Below are positions 40,388 through 49,637 of a DNA stretch of 49,637 bases, in pieces. The notes beneath the pieces are model-generated. The model did not search any database, was not told where the DNA came from, and worked only from the letters and a program-made list of their open reading frames with translations. The translations under genes were made by a program, and so were the position numbers. Each line of letters starts with the position of its first letter. Within the stretch, counting starts at the first letter, position 1. Source of the stretch: Nemertoderma westbladi (Eukaryota > Xenacoelomorpha > Nemertodermatida > Nemertodermatidae); assembly GCA_032718475.1 (NCBI GenBank), contig JAUCBJ010002329.1, positions 1 to 49,637 on the forward strand. The letters are read 5' to 3'.

Positions 40388-43300
40388 ATGTACAGTAGTA
40401 TTGTTTACCGGTACGGTCTCCAATGTACAGTAGTATTGTTTACCGGTACGGCCTCCAATGTACTGTAGTATTGTTTACCGGTACGGCCTCCAATGTACAG
40501 TAGTATTGTTTACCGGTACGGCCTCCAATGTACTGTAGTATTGTTTACCGGTACGGCCTCCAATGTACTGTAGTATTGTTTACCGGTACGGCCTCCAATG
40601 TACTGTAGTATTGTTTACCGGTACGGCCTCCAATGTACTGTAGTATTGTTTACCGGTACGGCCTCCAATGTACTGTAGTATTGTTTACCGGTACGGCCTC
40701 CAATGTACTGTAGTATTGTTTACCGGTACGGCCTCCAATGTACTGTAGTATTGTTTACCTGTACGGCCTCCAATGTACTGTAGTATTGTTTACCGGTACG
40801 GCCTCCAATGTACAGTAGTATTGTTTACCGGTACGGCCTCGGCCTCCAATGTACTGTAGTATTGTTTACCGGTACGGCCTCCAATGTACTGTAGTATTGT
40901 TTACCGGTACGGCCTCAATGTACTGTAGTATTGTTTACCGGTACGGCCTCCAATGTACTGTAGTATTGTTTACCGGTACGGCCTCCAATGTACTGTAGTA
41001 TTGTTTACCGGTACGGCCTCCAATGTACTGTAGTATTGTTTACCGGTACGGCCTCCAATGTACTGTAGTATTGTTTACCGGTACGGCCTCGGCCTCCAAT
41101 GTACAGTAGTATTGTTTACCGGTACGGCCTCCAATGTACTGTAGTATTGTTTACCGGTACGGCCTCCAATGTACTGTAGTATTGTTTACCGGTACGGCCT
41201 CCAATGTACTGTAGTATTGTTTACCGGTACGGCCTCGGCCTCCAACGTACAGTAGTATTGTTTACCGGTACGGCCTCCAATGTACTGTAGTATTGTTTAC
41301 CGGTACGGCCTCCAATGTACTGTAGTATTGTTTACCGGTACGGCCTCCAATGTACTGTAGTATTGTTTACCGGTACGGCCTCCAATGTACTGTAGTATTG
41401 TTTACCGGTACGGCCTCCAATGTACAGTAGTATTGTTTACCGGTACGGCCTCGGCCTCCAACGTACAGTAGTATTGTTTACCGGTACGGCCTCCAATGTA
41501 CTGTAGTATTGTTTACCGGTACGGCCTCCAATGTACTGTAGTATTGTTTACCGGTACGGCCTCCAATGTACTGTAGTATTGTTTACCGGTACGGCCTCGG
41601 CCTCCAACGTACAGTAGTATTGTTTACCGGTACGGCCTCCAATGTACTGTAGTATTGTTTACCGGTACGGCCTCCAATGTACTGTAGTATTGTTTACCGG
41701 TACGGCCTCCAATGTACTGTAGTATTGTTTACCGGTACGGCCTCGGCCTCCAACGTACAGTAGTATTGTTTACCGGTACGGCCTCCAATGTACTGTAGTA
41801 TTGTTTACCGGTACGGCCTCCAATGTACTGTAGTATTGTTTACCGGTACGGCCTCGGCCTCCAACGTACAGTAGTATTGTTTACCGGTACGGCCTCCAAT
41901 GTACTGTAGTATTGTTTACCGGTACGGCCTCCAATGTACTGTAGTATTGTTTACCGGTACGGCCTCCAATGTACTGTAGTATTGTTTACCGGTACGGCCT
42001 CGGCCTCCAACGTACAGTAGTATTGTTTACCGGTACGGCCTCCAATGTACTGTAGTATTGTTTACCGGTACGGCCTCCAATGTACTGTAGTATTGTTTAC
42101 CGGTACGGCCTCCAATGTACTGTAGTATTGTTTACCGGTACGGCCTCCAATGTACTGTAGTATTGTTTACCGGTACGGCCTCCAATGTACTGTAGTATTG
42201 TTTACCGGTACGGCCTCCAATGTACAGTAGTATTGTTTACCGGTACGGCCTCCAATGTACTGTAGTATTGTTTACCGGTACGGCCTCCAATGTACTGTAG
42301 TATTGTTTACCGGTACGGCCTCGGCCTCCAACGTACAGTAGTATTGTTTACCGGTACGGCCTCCAATGTACTGTAGTATTGTTTACCGGTACGGCCTCCA
42401 ATGTACTGTAGTATTGTTTACCGGTACGGCCTCCAACGTACAGTAGTATTGTTTACCGGTACGGCCTCCAATGTACTGTAGTATTGTTTACCGGTACGGC
42501 CTCCAATGTACAGTAGTATTGTTTACCGGTACGGCCTCCAATGTACAGTAGTATTGTTTACCGGTACGGCCTCCAATGTACTGTAGTATTGTTTACCGGT
42601 ACGGCCTCCAGTGTACTGTAGTATTGTTTACCGGTACGGCCTCCAATGTACTGTAGTATTGTTTACCGGTACGGCCTCCAATGTACAGTAGTATTGTTTA
42701 CCGGTACGGCCTCGGCCTCCAATGTACTGTAGTATTGTTTACCGGTACGGCCTCCAATGTACTGTAGTATTGTTTACCGGTACGGCCGCGGCCTCCAATG
42801 TACAGTAGTATTGTTTACCGGTACGGCCTCGGCCTCCAATGTACTGTAGTATTGTTTACCGGTACGGCCTCCAATGTACTGTAGTATTGTTTACCGGTAC
42901 GGCCGCGGCCTCCAATGTACTGTAGTATTGTTTACCGGTACGGCCTCCAGTGTACTGTAGTATTGTTTACCGGTACGGCCTCGGCCTCCAATGTACTGTA
43001 GTATTGTTTACCGGTACGGCCTCCAATGTACTGTAGTATTGTTTACCGGTACGGCCTCCAATGTACAGTAGTATTGTTTACCGGTACGGCCTCCAATGTA
43101 CTGTAGTATTGTTTACCGGTACGGCCTCCAATGTACAGTAGTATTGTTTACCGGTACGGCCTCGGCCTCCAATGTACTGTAGTATTGTTTACCGGTACGG
43201 CCTCCAATGTACTGTAGTATTGTTTACCGGTACGGCCTCCAATGTACAGTAGTATTGTTTACCGGTACGGCCTCCAATGTACAGTAGTATTGTTTACCGG

Positions 43301-45284
43301 TACGGCCTCGGCCTCCAATGTACTGTAGTATTGTTTACCGGTACGGCCTCCAATGTACTGTAGTATTGTTTACCGGTACGGCCGCGGCCTTCAATGTACA
43401 GTAGTATTGTTTACCGGTACGGCCTCCAATGTACTGTAGTATTGTTTACCGGTACGGCCTCCAATGTACTGTAGTATTGTTTACCGGTACGGCCGCGGCC
43501 TCCAATGTACTGTAGTATTGTTTACCGGTACGGCCTCCAATGTACTGTAGTATTGTTTACCGGTACGGCCTCCAATGTACTGTAGTATTGTTTACCGGTA
43601 CGGCCTCCAATGTACAGTAGTATTGTTTACCGGTACGGCCTCCAATGTACTGTAGTATTGTTTACCGGTACGGCCTCCAATGTACTGTAGTATTGTTTAC
43701 CGGTACGGCCTCCAATGTACTGTAGTATTGTTTACCGGTACGGCCTCCAATGTACAGTAGTATTGTTTACCGGTACGGCCGCGGCCTCCAATGTACAGTA
43801 GTATTGTTTACCGGTACGGCCTCCAATGTACTGTAGTATTGTTTACCGGTACGGCCTCCAATGTACTGTAGTATTGTTTACCGGTATGGCCTCCAATGTA
43901 CTGTAGTATTGTTTACCGGTACGGCCGCGGCCTCCAATGTACAGTAGTATTGTTTACCGGTACGGCCTCCAATGTACTGTAGTATTGTTTACCGGTACGG
44001 CCTCCAATGTACTGTAGTATTGTTTACCGGTACGGCCTCCAATGTACAGTAGTATTGTTTACCGGTACGGCCTCCAATGTACTGTAGTATTGTTTACCGG
44101 TACGGCCTCCAATGTACAGTAGTATTGTTTACCGGTACGGCCTCCAATGTACAGTAGTATTGTTTACCGGTACGGCCTCCAATGTACAGTAGTATTGTTT
44201 ACCGGTACGGCCTCCAATGTACTGTAGTATTGTTTACCGGTACGGCCTCCAATGTACAGTAGTATTGTTTACCGGTACGGCCTCCAATGTACAGTAGTAT
44301 TGTTTACCGGTACGGCCTCCAATGTACTGTAGTATTGTTTACCGGTACGGCCTCCAATGTACTGTAGTATTGTTTACCGGTACGGCCTCCAATGTACAGT
44401 AGTATTGTTTACCGGTACGGCCTCCAATGTACAGTAGTATTGTTTACCGGTACGGCCTCCAATGTACTGTAGTATTGTTTACCGGTACGGCCTCCAATGT
44501 ACAGTAGTATTGTTTACCGGTACGGCCTCCAATGTACAGTAGTATTGTTTACCGGTACGGCCTCCAATGTACAGTAGTATTGTTTACCGGTACGGCCTCC
44601 AATGTACTGTAGTATTGTTTACCGGTACGGCCTCCAATGTACTGTAGTATTGTTTACCGGTACGGCCTCCAATGTACTGTAGTATTGTTTACCGGTACGG
44701 CCTCCAATGTACTGTAGTATTGTTTACCGGTACGGCCTCCAATGTACTGTAGTATTGATTACCGGTACGGCCTCCAATGTACTGTAGTATTGTTTACCGG
44801 TACGGCCTCCAATGTACTGTAGTATTGTTTACCGGTACGGCCTCCAATGTACTGTAGTATTGTTTACCGGTACGGCCTCCAATGTACTGTAGTATTGTTT
44901 ACCGGTACGGCCTCCAATGTACAGTAGTATTGTTTACCGGTACGGCCTCCAATGTACAGTAGTATTGTTTACCGGTACGGCCTCCAATGTACTGTAGTAT
45001 TGTTTACCGGTACGGCCTCCAATGTACAGTAGTATTGTTTACCGGTACGGCCTCCAATGTACTGTAGTATTGTTTACCGGTACGGCCTCCAATGTACTGT
45101 AGTATTGTTTACCGGTACGGCCTCCAATGTACTGTAGTATTGTTTACCGGTACGGCCTCCAATGTACAGTAGTATTGTTTACCGGTACGGCCTCCAATGT
45201 ACTGTAGTATTGTTTACCGGTACAGCCTCCAATGTACTGTAGTATTGTTTACCGGTACGGCCTCCAATGTACTGTAGTATTGTA
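40388..45284. repeat. 35-bp satellite with higher-order structure
   Basis: About 140 head-to-tail copies of CAATGTACTGTAGTATTGTT plus TACCGGTACGGCCTC. Two main variants alternate, TACTGTAG and TACAGTAG. Some units carry a 6-bp extension (GGCCTCGGCCTCC, or GGCCGCGGCC further on). From 41085 to 42330 the extension almost always precedes an AACGTACAG unit and recurs at about 146 bp (4 units plus 6) or 111 bp (3 units plus 6). The last kilobase lacks the extension. The unit contains the palindrome TACCGGTA. No gene is embedded. Confidence 0.98.
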
Positions 45285-46530
45285 AAAGCTTTTGTGGGAT
45301 AACTGATACGTTTGCCTTTGCTGGCCAGTTCTCCCCCAGGCGCTGGAATACTCTAAAAAGGTTTTCTAACTGTATATATATTCCCCTCGCCCGCAAGGTA
45401 CCTTTACAGGGGTTTTAACGGACATAAAAGTAATTCTGCTATATACGTGTTTTAGTGGACATGGTAAGACAAAAAACTTGTAATGCACCAACCACCTTTC
45501 ACAGCTTAGCCGTGATGATTCATATTACGACATCTAGCAGCTGGTTGCTGACATGGAAACAGCCATTGGACGCGTGGTTCTTTGTTTGGCTTGGGCCAAT
45601 CAGGGCGGTTTTTCCTGTCGACGTGTAGCTTTTAGTCGATCATAAGGAGAGTGTTCAGTCTTACTGTTTTTTCTTGTTACTTTGTTGTTATTGCTGTCTA
45701 AGCCAGAAACACCGGCATTTTGGACGCGTGATACTGCTGTACCGTAAACTGCTTGAATTATCGAAAGTATAAACTGTTACCGAACTAACGTCAACTTGAC
45801 TTAATCAATCATCTCACCTTGATACTTTGTAACTCATTAATCATATTGTTTGTACTGTTATTTTACCGTCAGTTATTAATTGTACCTATTTGTTGATGGA
45901 AATATTGCTATTTGGATAATACGGATAAATCACCCAATTCCCAATTTTCTTGATAACACTACAGGTTAGAGAGACCGGCTATACATAACAATTGCGATTT
46001 ATATTAATGTGGTGTGTATTGAATCCAATGTTATTTAGCAGACCCTACGTGAGTCAATTACTGCTCTCTTTATGTGTGATCAAATGTACTGACTGTCGGC
46101 AGAATAGTGTGTATGATTGTGATTGGTAACAAAGTATTTCCTAAAGAATACGTTTTATACTTTAATCATAAGCAGTATCGTTGCGTTTAGTATAAGTCTT
46201 AGTTCTGTTTAAATAGATAAAGCGCCACGTCCTAAAGGAACTGTTAATATTTCCCGAAAGCCAATAATATCTGTCAGAGATTAATTATTAACGATCTATC
46301 GAATAATACATTAGGTATACACTGCAACCTTACACTGTAATAATACAATTCAAGCATCCGAATTCAGTCTCCCGGGTGTAGATCCATCGGGTGAATGATC
46401 GCGCATGGGCTGACTTCGGCTAATGTTTTGCGTATTAGCATAAATTATTGTCGTATGCTAAAGTGGTTTTAATTAACTAAAAGACATATAAATTTTGGCA
46501 GGTTAAACTGCTAAAGGTCTTCAAAAGCGC
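45285..46530. other. Unassigned stretch after the satellite
   Basis: No gene, RNA or repeat recognised. It may include the 5' region of whatever unit owns the open frame at 48794, but I found no LTR pair or promoter to show it. Confidence 0.4.
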
Positions 46531-46531
46531 G

Positions 46532-46665
46532 AACAGTAACAGTTTATAATCTTATTGCAGTAAGCAATAAGGTTGCAAGTGTAGGCATTAAATACAGTAA
46601 AATACTGTTCTGTCGAACAGTAACAGTTTACAATCTTATTGCAGTAGGCAATAAGGTTGCAAAAT
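46532..46665. repeat. Direct repeat carrying identical hairpins
   Basis: CAGTAACAGTTTA-AATCTT occurs at about 46534 and 46618, each followed by the hairpin CTTATTGC-loop-GCAATAAG (46551-46571 and 46635-46655) and GGTTGCAA. The loop differs by one base (AGTAA or AGTAG). Confidence 0.8.
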
Positions 46666-46914
46666 ACCGTAGTGACCGGTAAAACTGAACCGGTACTTTG
46701 TAGGTCAGTAGGCCTAACTGTCATCACCGGTACCGGTACTGCTGTACAAGTACATTTAGTATTATTCGATTTTGATTATTGTATACCGGTAGGCTGTTTA
46801 AGAGATTAGGGACTGTACACCCCTTGTTTCTTTTGGAGCTTACTTATTTCTGTCAGTTTTATTTCCTAGTAAGTTAATATTGAGCAGAAGACGTGTAAGT
46901 CTGCTCAGATTGTT

Positions 46915-47490
46915 CAGATAATTGTAGGCTGAGCTGCTGTCTGACTGTGGTTGGGTTTGGAGAGATTACGGCGTGTGTAGAGTTTGTCTGATAAAGTGCC
47001 GTTAGTAAGTTGGGGCAGTCATAACTGTAAGGTCAATCCCCTCTTAAAGAGTAAGTCGTACTACCGTGTTAGCACGCATACTAACTAACAGTTTCAGAGT
47101 CTGCATATACTGTAGTTTATTTAGGCTTGATCGTAGTCTGCCAGTGTTTTGGCCTGTGTTTGTTTGTGTGGTCTGTTCAGGTACCGTAATAGTTATTACT
47201 CAAATATTTGTAGGCTGGATTGTTGTCTAGCTATTTTTAGGTCTGAAGGGATTGCTGCGTGTGTAGAGTTGGTCTGATCAAGTGCCGTTAGTGAGTTGGG
47301 GCAGTCAACACTGTAAGGTCAATCCCCTCTTAAAGAGTAAGTCGTACTACCGTGTTAGCACGCATACTAACTAACAGTTTCAGAATCTGCACATACAGTA
47401 GTTTGTTTAGGCTTGATAGTAGTCTGCCAGCGTTTGGTTTGTATTTGTTTGAGTATTCTGTACGGGTAGCGTAATATTTATTATTCAGAG
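46915..47490. repeat. 286-bp tandem duplication
   Basis: Two copies share GGTCAATCCCCTCTTAAAGA (47031 and 47317) and about 90 identical bases around CGTACTACCGTGTTAGCACG. The outer parts have diverged. It is non-coding. Confidence 0.85.
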
Positions 47491-48415
47491 TTTATGCGAT
47501 TATTCGCAACATTCATGTCCCCAAGTTTATTCCTACAGTAATTGTGCTTGTTATACATACCGTTATAGTTAAACTAACCCCGGTACTACATCAGGGCTGC
47601 TTGGCGTAGGTAAAGACTGACGACTTTGTGCTTCGGTCACTCCAGCAGATGCCGTGGTTCTTTTAACTGTTCAAGTATATTTAACTACTGATTATTTGTT
47701 ATACCGGTACTTGTACCTAATTTAGGGTTTAGAGTACAGTGCCTTCCGAAGTAATTAGTGTAGGCAGTATATTTGTGTTGTAAAGTGGTTGATAGGCACA
47801 TTCGTTAGCTCTATTAGCTTCTGGGTAGGAACAATCCGTGATACATAACGTAGTACCTATAGCGATACGGTTATAGGTCGTCAGGCGGTGGTATTTTCCT
47901 ATCTGGACAGTACAATATATTTACTACTACTTATTATTTAAATACCGTAGTACCCTGTCCTTTGTAATAGCCAGAAATCTAACCCTTTGTTGGACTGGTT
48001 TGTAGACTTCCTGTAAAATTACCCTAAAAATTCGTACGTCATATTTTGTTGTGTTTAATTAGAGAATTAATCTCACCCGTATCGTAAGTAATTTGTAGTA
48101 TTAAGTAACTTAGGTAAATTAGAATTATCAGTTTTAGTGTCAAATAAATAGCACTTCACTTAGAGGCGTTCAGCTTCTGTGTAGTGACTCCCCAGAAATA
48201 ATAACATTTATTTCAAATATTGACAAAAACCCATTTAAACGGGTATATAAATATTATAAATCAAATCAAACGATTTATAAATAGTAGGCCTGCCATACAA
48301 AACTAGGTCTCACTATCAGTTGGACTACTGCTTAAATAACGGTAACAAAGTAAGTTAAAGTAACCAAGTAGCCCTAAAATATTCAGAAATTCAATTATTC
48401 TAAAAATAATTGACA
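47491..48415. other. Unassigned stretch
   Basis: No coding frame or RNA gene recognised. AT-rich, with scattered ACCGGTAC words. Confidence 0.4.
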
Positions 48416-48655
48416 TACCGGTACTTACCATAGGCTTATTATATTTATTTCTATAAATTTGAGCTGAAATCATACCGGTACTCTGTAATTAATTCTAGTC
48501 CAGAATTATACTTATATACTATAAGTGTAAGCTGTATACCGGTATTCATTATAGGCCTACTATATATATATATATATTTGTGCTAAAATTATATACCGGT
48601 ACTCTGTGACACACCTAGTCTATAATAACACTTATATATTATAAGCATACCGGTA
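48416..48655. repeat. About 121-bp tandem duplication rich in ACCGGTA
   Basis: Units start with TACCGGTA at 48416 and 48537, with a partial third at 48649. Each contains ATAGGC-TA, a TA-rich run, ATACCGGTACTCTGT and a CTTATATA-TATAAG inverted repeat. The second copy has an expanded TA run. Confidence 0.75.
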
Positions 48656-48793
48656 TTCTAATATATTGTGTATATATCACGTTACACTGGGTAACGGTAC
48701 CGGTAATAAATCGCTAGGCTTGCGGTCATACTGAATTACTAGACTTGCTTTAACTGAAACTATAGTAGTAGACATTCAACTGTATAACTAAAC

Positions 48794-49637
48794 ATGTCTG
48801 ACACTCAGCAAAACCTGTCGGACAGTCTGATCGATACAACTATCTGTGATTCAGATAGGAGTGTGGAGCGAATAAGAGAGGAGTTCGGCTCACCTCATAC
48901 TGTAAAAAAGGTCATCCCTCCAGTAGTATCAGACCCTAGGCTCGTCCACCATAGGTCCATCATAGGCACTCGGGCACAGGTAAAACGGGACCAAGAGGCA
49001 GTTGTCTTATCGCAGCAACATCTTGGTCAAGAACCTACTTCCCCGCGACCTGATAGCTCCAGCAGTTCGGATACTGTAGAGCTGACTCCCGAACATGGAG
49101 TGCAGATGGCTGATACAGTCTACTCGGACCCCCTTCTTACTCTTCCTGCTGCAGTGCTGACTACTATACTCATTGCGGTGGAAGAACATCAAGCCGACTG
49201 GGCGAAGAATAAGCAAGCGACCCAAGATAATTACGCGGGATACGCCAGGGAAGAATTGAGATCTATTGTTGAATCACAATGGAACTTTCCCGGACTCGGA
49301 CTTCCGTTTGATATGTCCGAGGCTACTTGGGAAGATATACACAGGATGGGAGTGGCAAAAGATACAATGGATCCAGCTGTTTGGAAGAGGTCGGCAGCAG
49401 GATATGTGCAGGGATTCTTCGGATCCTTGGAGCGATTGGAGGAACAACTGTTTCGACAACCTCACGGACCTCAAGAGCAGGAAGAACTGCTATATCAAAT
49501 ACGCGAAAGAACCCTACGCATTCGACTAATCCTCTCAGCCTTTGAGGAAACTTCCAAAAGAAGACAGGACACGTCGCTGCAGGTTGCTGTCAAAACTTGG
49601 CTACATCGAGTAGATCTCAAAGTACAGGAAACAGCCC
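48794..49637 (+). CDS. Open reading frame running off the window end, unknown product
   Basis: ATG at 48794 follows an in-frame TAA at 48785-48787 and opens a frame without a stop through the last base, at least 281 codons. The N-terminus is Ser/Asp-rich (MSDTQQNLSDSLID). The middle has a hydrophobic helix-like stretch (LLTLPAAVLTTILIAVEE), then W-containing segments (ADWAKNKQA, ESQWNFPGLGLP, ATWEDIHRMG), and the end is Arg/Glu/Gln-rich and probably helical. Long stop-free length and codon regularity support real coding. I recognise no domain. Surrounded by mobile DNA, it could be the gag of an LTR element; a host first exon is the alternative. Confidence 0.6.
   Translation, partial: MSDTQQNLSDSLIDTTICDSDRSVERIREEFGSPHTVKKVIPPVVSDPRLVHHRSIIGTRAQVKRDQEAVVLSQQHLGQEPTSPRPDSSSSSDTVELTPEHGVQMADTVYSDPLLTLPAAVLTTILIAVEEHQADWAKNKQATQDNYAGYAREELRSIVESQWNFPGLGLPFDMSEATWEDIHRMGVAKDTMDPAVWKRSAAGYVQGFFGSLERLEEQLFRQPHGPQEQEELLYQIRERTLRIRLILSAFEETSKRRQDTSLQVAVKTWLHRVDLKVQETA

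Noticed and set aside
36503-45284. CRISPR array
   Set aside because: Repeats are head-to-tail without unique spacers, in a eukaryotic setting.

Overview
The window looks like a repeat-rich piece of an animal (probably marine invertebrate) nuclear genome. The evidence is metazoan-type retrotransposons (one BEL/Pao, three LINEs), tRNA-derived SINE-like heads, long satellite arrays and one clear ATF4-type bZIP gene. I cannot name the species. No bacterial operons, rRNA genes or CRISPR arrays are visible. The words TAGGCCTA and ACCGGTAC recur, but I do not use them to assign taxonomy.

Layout. 1-2251: about two copies of a 1.09 kb tandem unit. 2584-6155: a foldback-like element whose inverted arms are themselves 10/20-bp tandem repeats. 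6480-10100: non-coding, with a SINE-like head, a 0.44 kb repeat and several short tandem arrays. 10167-11395 (minus): an ATF4-like gene with a short upstream ORF and a longer overlapping one. 11660-13225: an interspersed repeat (copy A; copy B is inverted at 30783-32245). 13355-13521: a palindromic MITE with a 9-bp target duplication. 13562-19993: a BEL/Pao gag-pol reading frame with two in-frame stops near its start, cut off inside the integrase core. 19994-25070: a 5.08 kb element with ~1.96 kb terminal inverted repeats around one 252-aa gene; each arm carries a hexamer array, a tRNA-like module, near-terminal hairpins and an inward-facing TATA box.

25071-35733: a 28-bp minisatellite interrupted by a near-intact RTE-like LINE (plus strand) and by a minus-strand block holding two other truncated LINEs, copy B and a SINE-like head. 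36503-37790: a 19-bp minisatellite. 38441-39889: a LINE fragment split by a 1.07 kb long-inverted-repeat element. 40388-45284: about 140 copies of a 35-bp satellite with higher-order structure. 45285-48793: mostly unassigned, with local duplications. 48794-49637: a previously unlisted reading frame that runs off the window end.

The only convincing host gene is the ATF4-like factor; its leader suggests translational control by upstream ORFs. The most novel-looking object is the 5.08 kb element at 19994-25070. The rest is nested mobile DNA whose order of insertion can partly be read from which element interrupts which.
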